A stretch of 21,677 nt of DNA from Lachnospiraceae bacterium. GTDB lineage: Bacteria; Bacillota; Clostridia; Lachnospirales; Lachnospiraceae. This document shows positions 21,654-21,677 of this stretch, piece by piece. How positions within the stretch are numbered: the stretch's first letter is position 1; the number at the start of each line of letters is the position of its first letter. A program made the translations under genes and the position numbers. The stretch spans positions 1 to 21,677 of the forward strand of contig DMCJ01000041.1 of the NCBI GenBank assembly GCA_003446735.1, in the 5' to 3' direction. A model generated the notes under the pieces. That model saw nothing but the letters and a program-made list of their open reading frames with translations, did not search any database and was not told the DNA's origin.

Positions 21654-21677
21654 TTACAGTAAAACACAACAAGGGGG

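Overview
The window looks like a chromosomal segment of an anaerobic Firmicute, most likely a Lachnospiraceae-type clostridium (Butyrivibrio or Pseudobutyrivibrio-like). The grounds are strong GGAGG-type ribosome binding sites, SigA-like promoters often with extended -10 elements, heavy use of ATA, AGA and AGG codons, and an anaerobe's gene set: an [FeFe]-hydrogenase-like sensor, a superoxide reductase, an ECF transporter S component and radical SAM chemistry. I saw no tRNA, rRNA, CRISPR array or intact insertion sequence. No gene-free stretch exceeds 300 bases.

Layout. 1-3700: a small hypothetical protein, then three minus-strand genes: an [FeFe]-hydrogenase-like domain fused to a chemoreceptor signalling domain (its first Fe-S motif cut off by a +1 frameshift), an ECF S component, and an MBL-fold hydrolase. 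3789-8060, plus strand: a rhodanese/TtcA-like fusion, a leftover C-terminus of a GGDEF gene, an AlkZ-related protein, a Gly/His-rich membrane protein and a membrane acyltransferase. 8066-9122, minus strand: a membrane-anchored protein and a YunG-like protein. 9247-10486, plus strand: a lipoprotein and a superoxide reductase.

10493-18669 is a plus-strand surface-glycan precursor region. UDP-glucose dehydrogenase and UDP-xylose synthase would take UDP-glucose through UDP-glucuronate to UDP-xylose. Then, from its own promoter, come a NeuB-family synthase lacking the SAF domain, a class III aminotransferase, a CMP-sugar synthetase, a radical SAM/SPASM protein and an FAD oxidoreductase. Together these suggest a CMP-activated nonulosonate-like sugar, possibly an unusual one, because the usual epimerase, dehydratase and acetyltransferase genes are absent. 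No glycosyltransferase lies in the window.

18670-21677 looks like a join of foreign or rearranged DNA. A multi-pass membrane protein has lost its 5' end exactly at the stop codon of the FAD oxidoreductase. A strong ribosome binding site reads into a 28-codon minus-strand ORF. Then follow an ABC exporter and an unrecognised 134-residue protein behind a perfect 14-bp palindrome.

The most notable signals are the frameshifted sensor gene, two scars of lost genes (GGDEF tail, membrane-protein head), two promoters placed so close to ATG that the mRNAs may be leaderless, a perfect-consensus SigA promoter, an exact 16-bp-period triple repeat before ugd, competing hairpins before the FAD oxidoreductase, and the SAF-less nonulosonate-like cassette.
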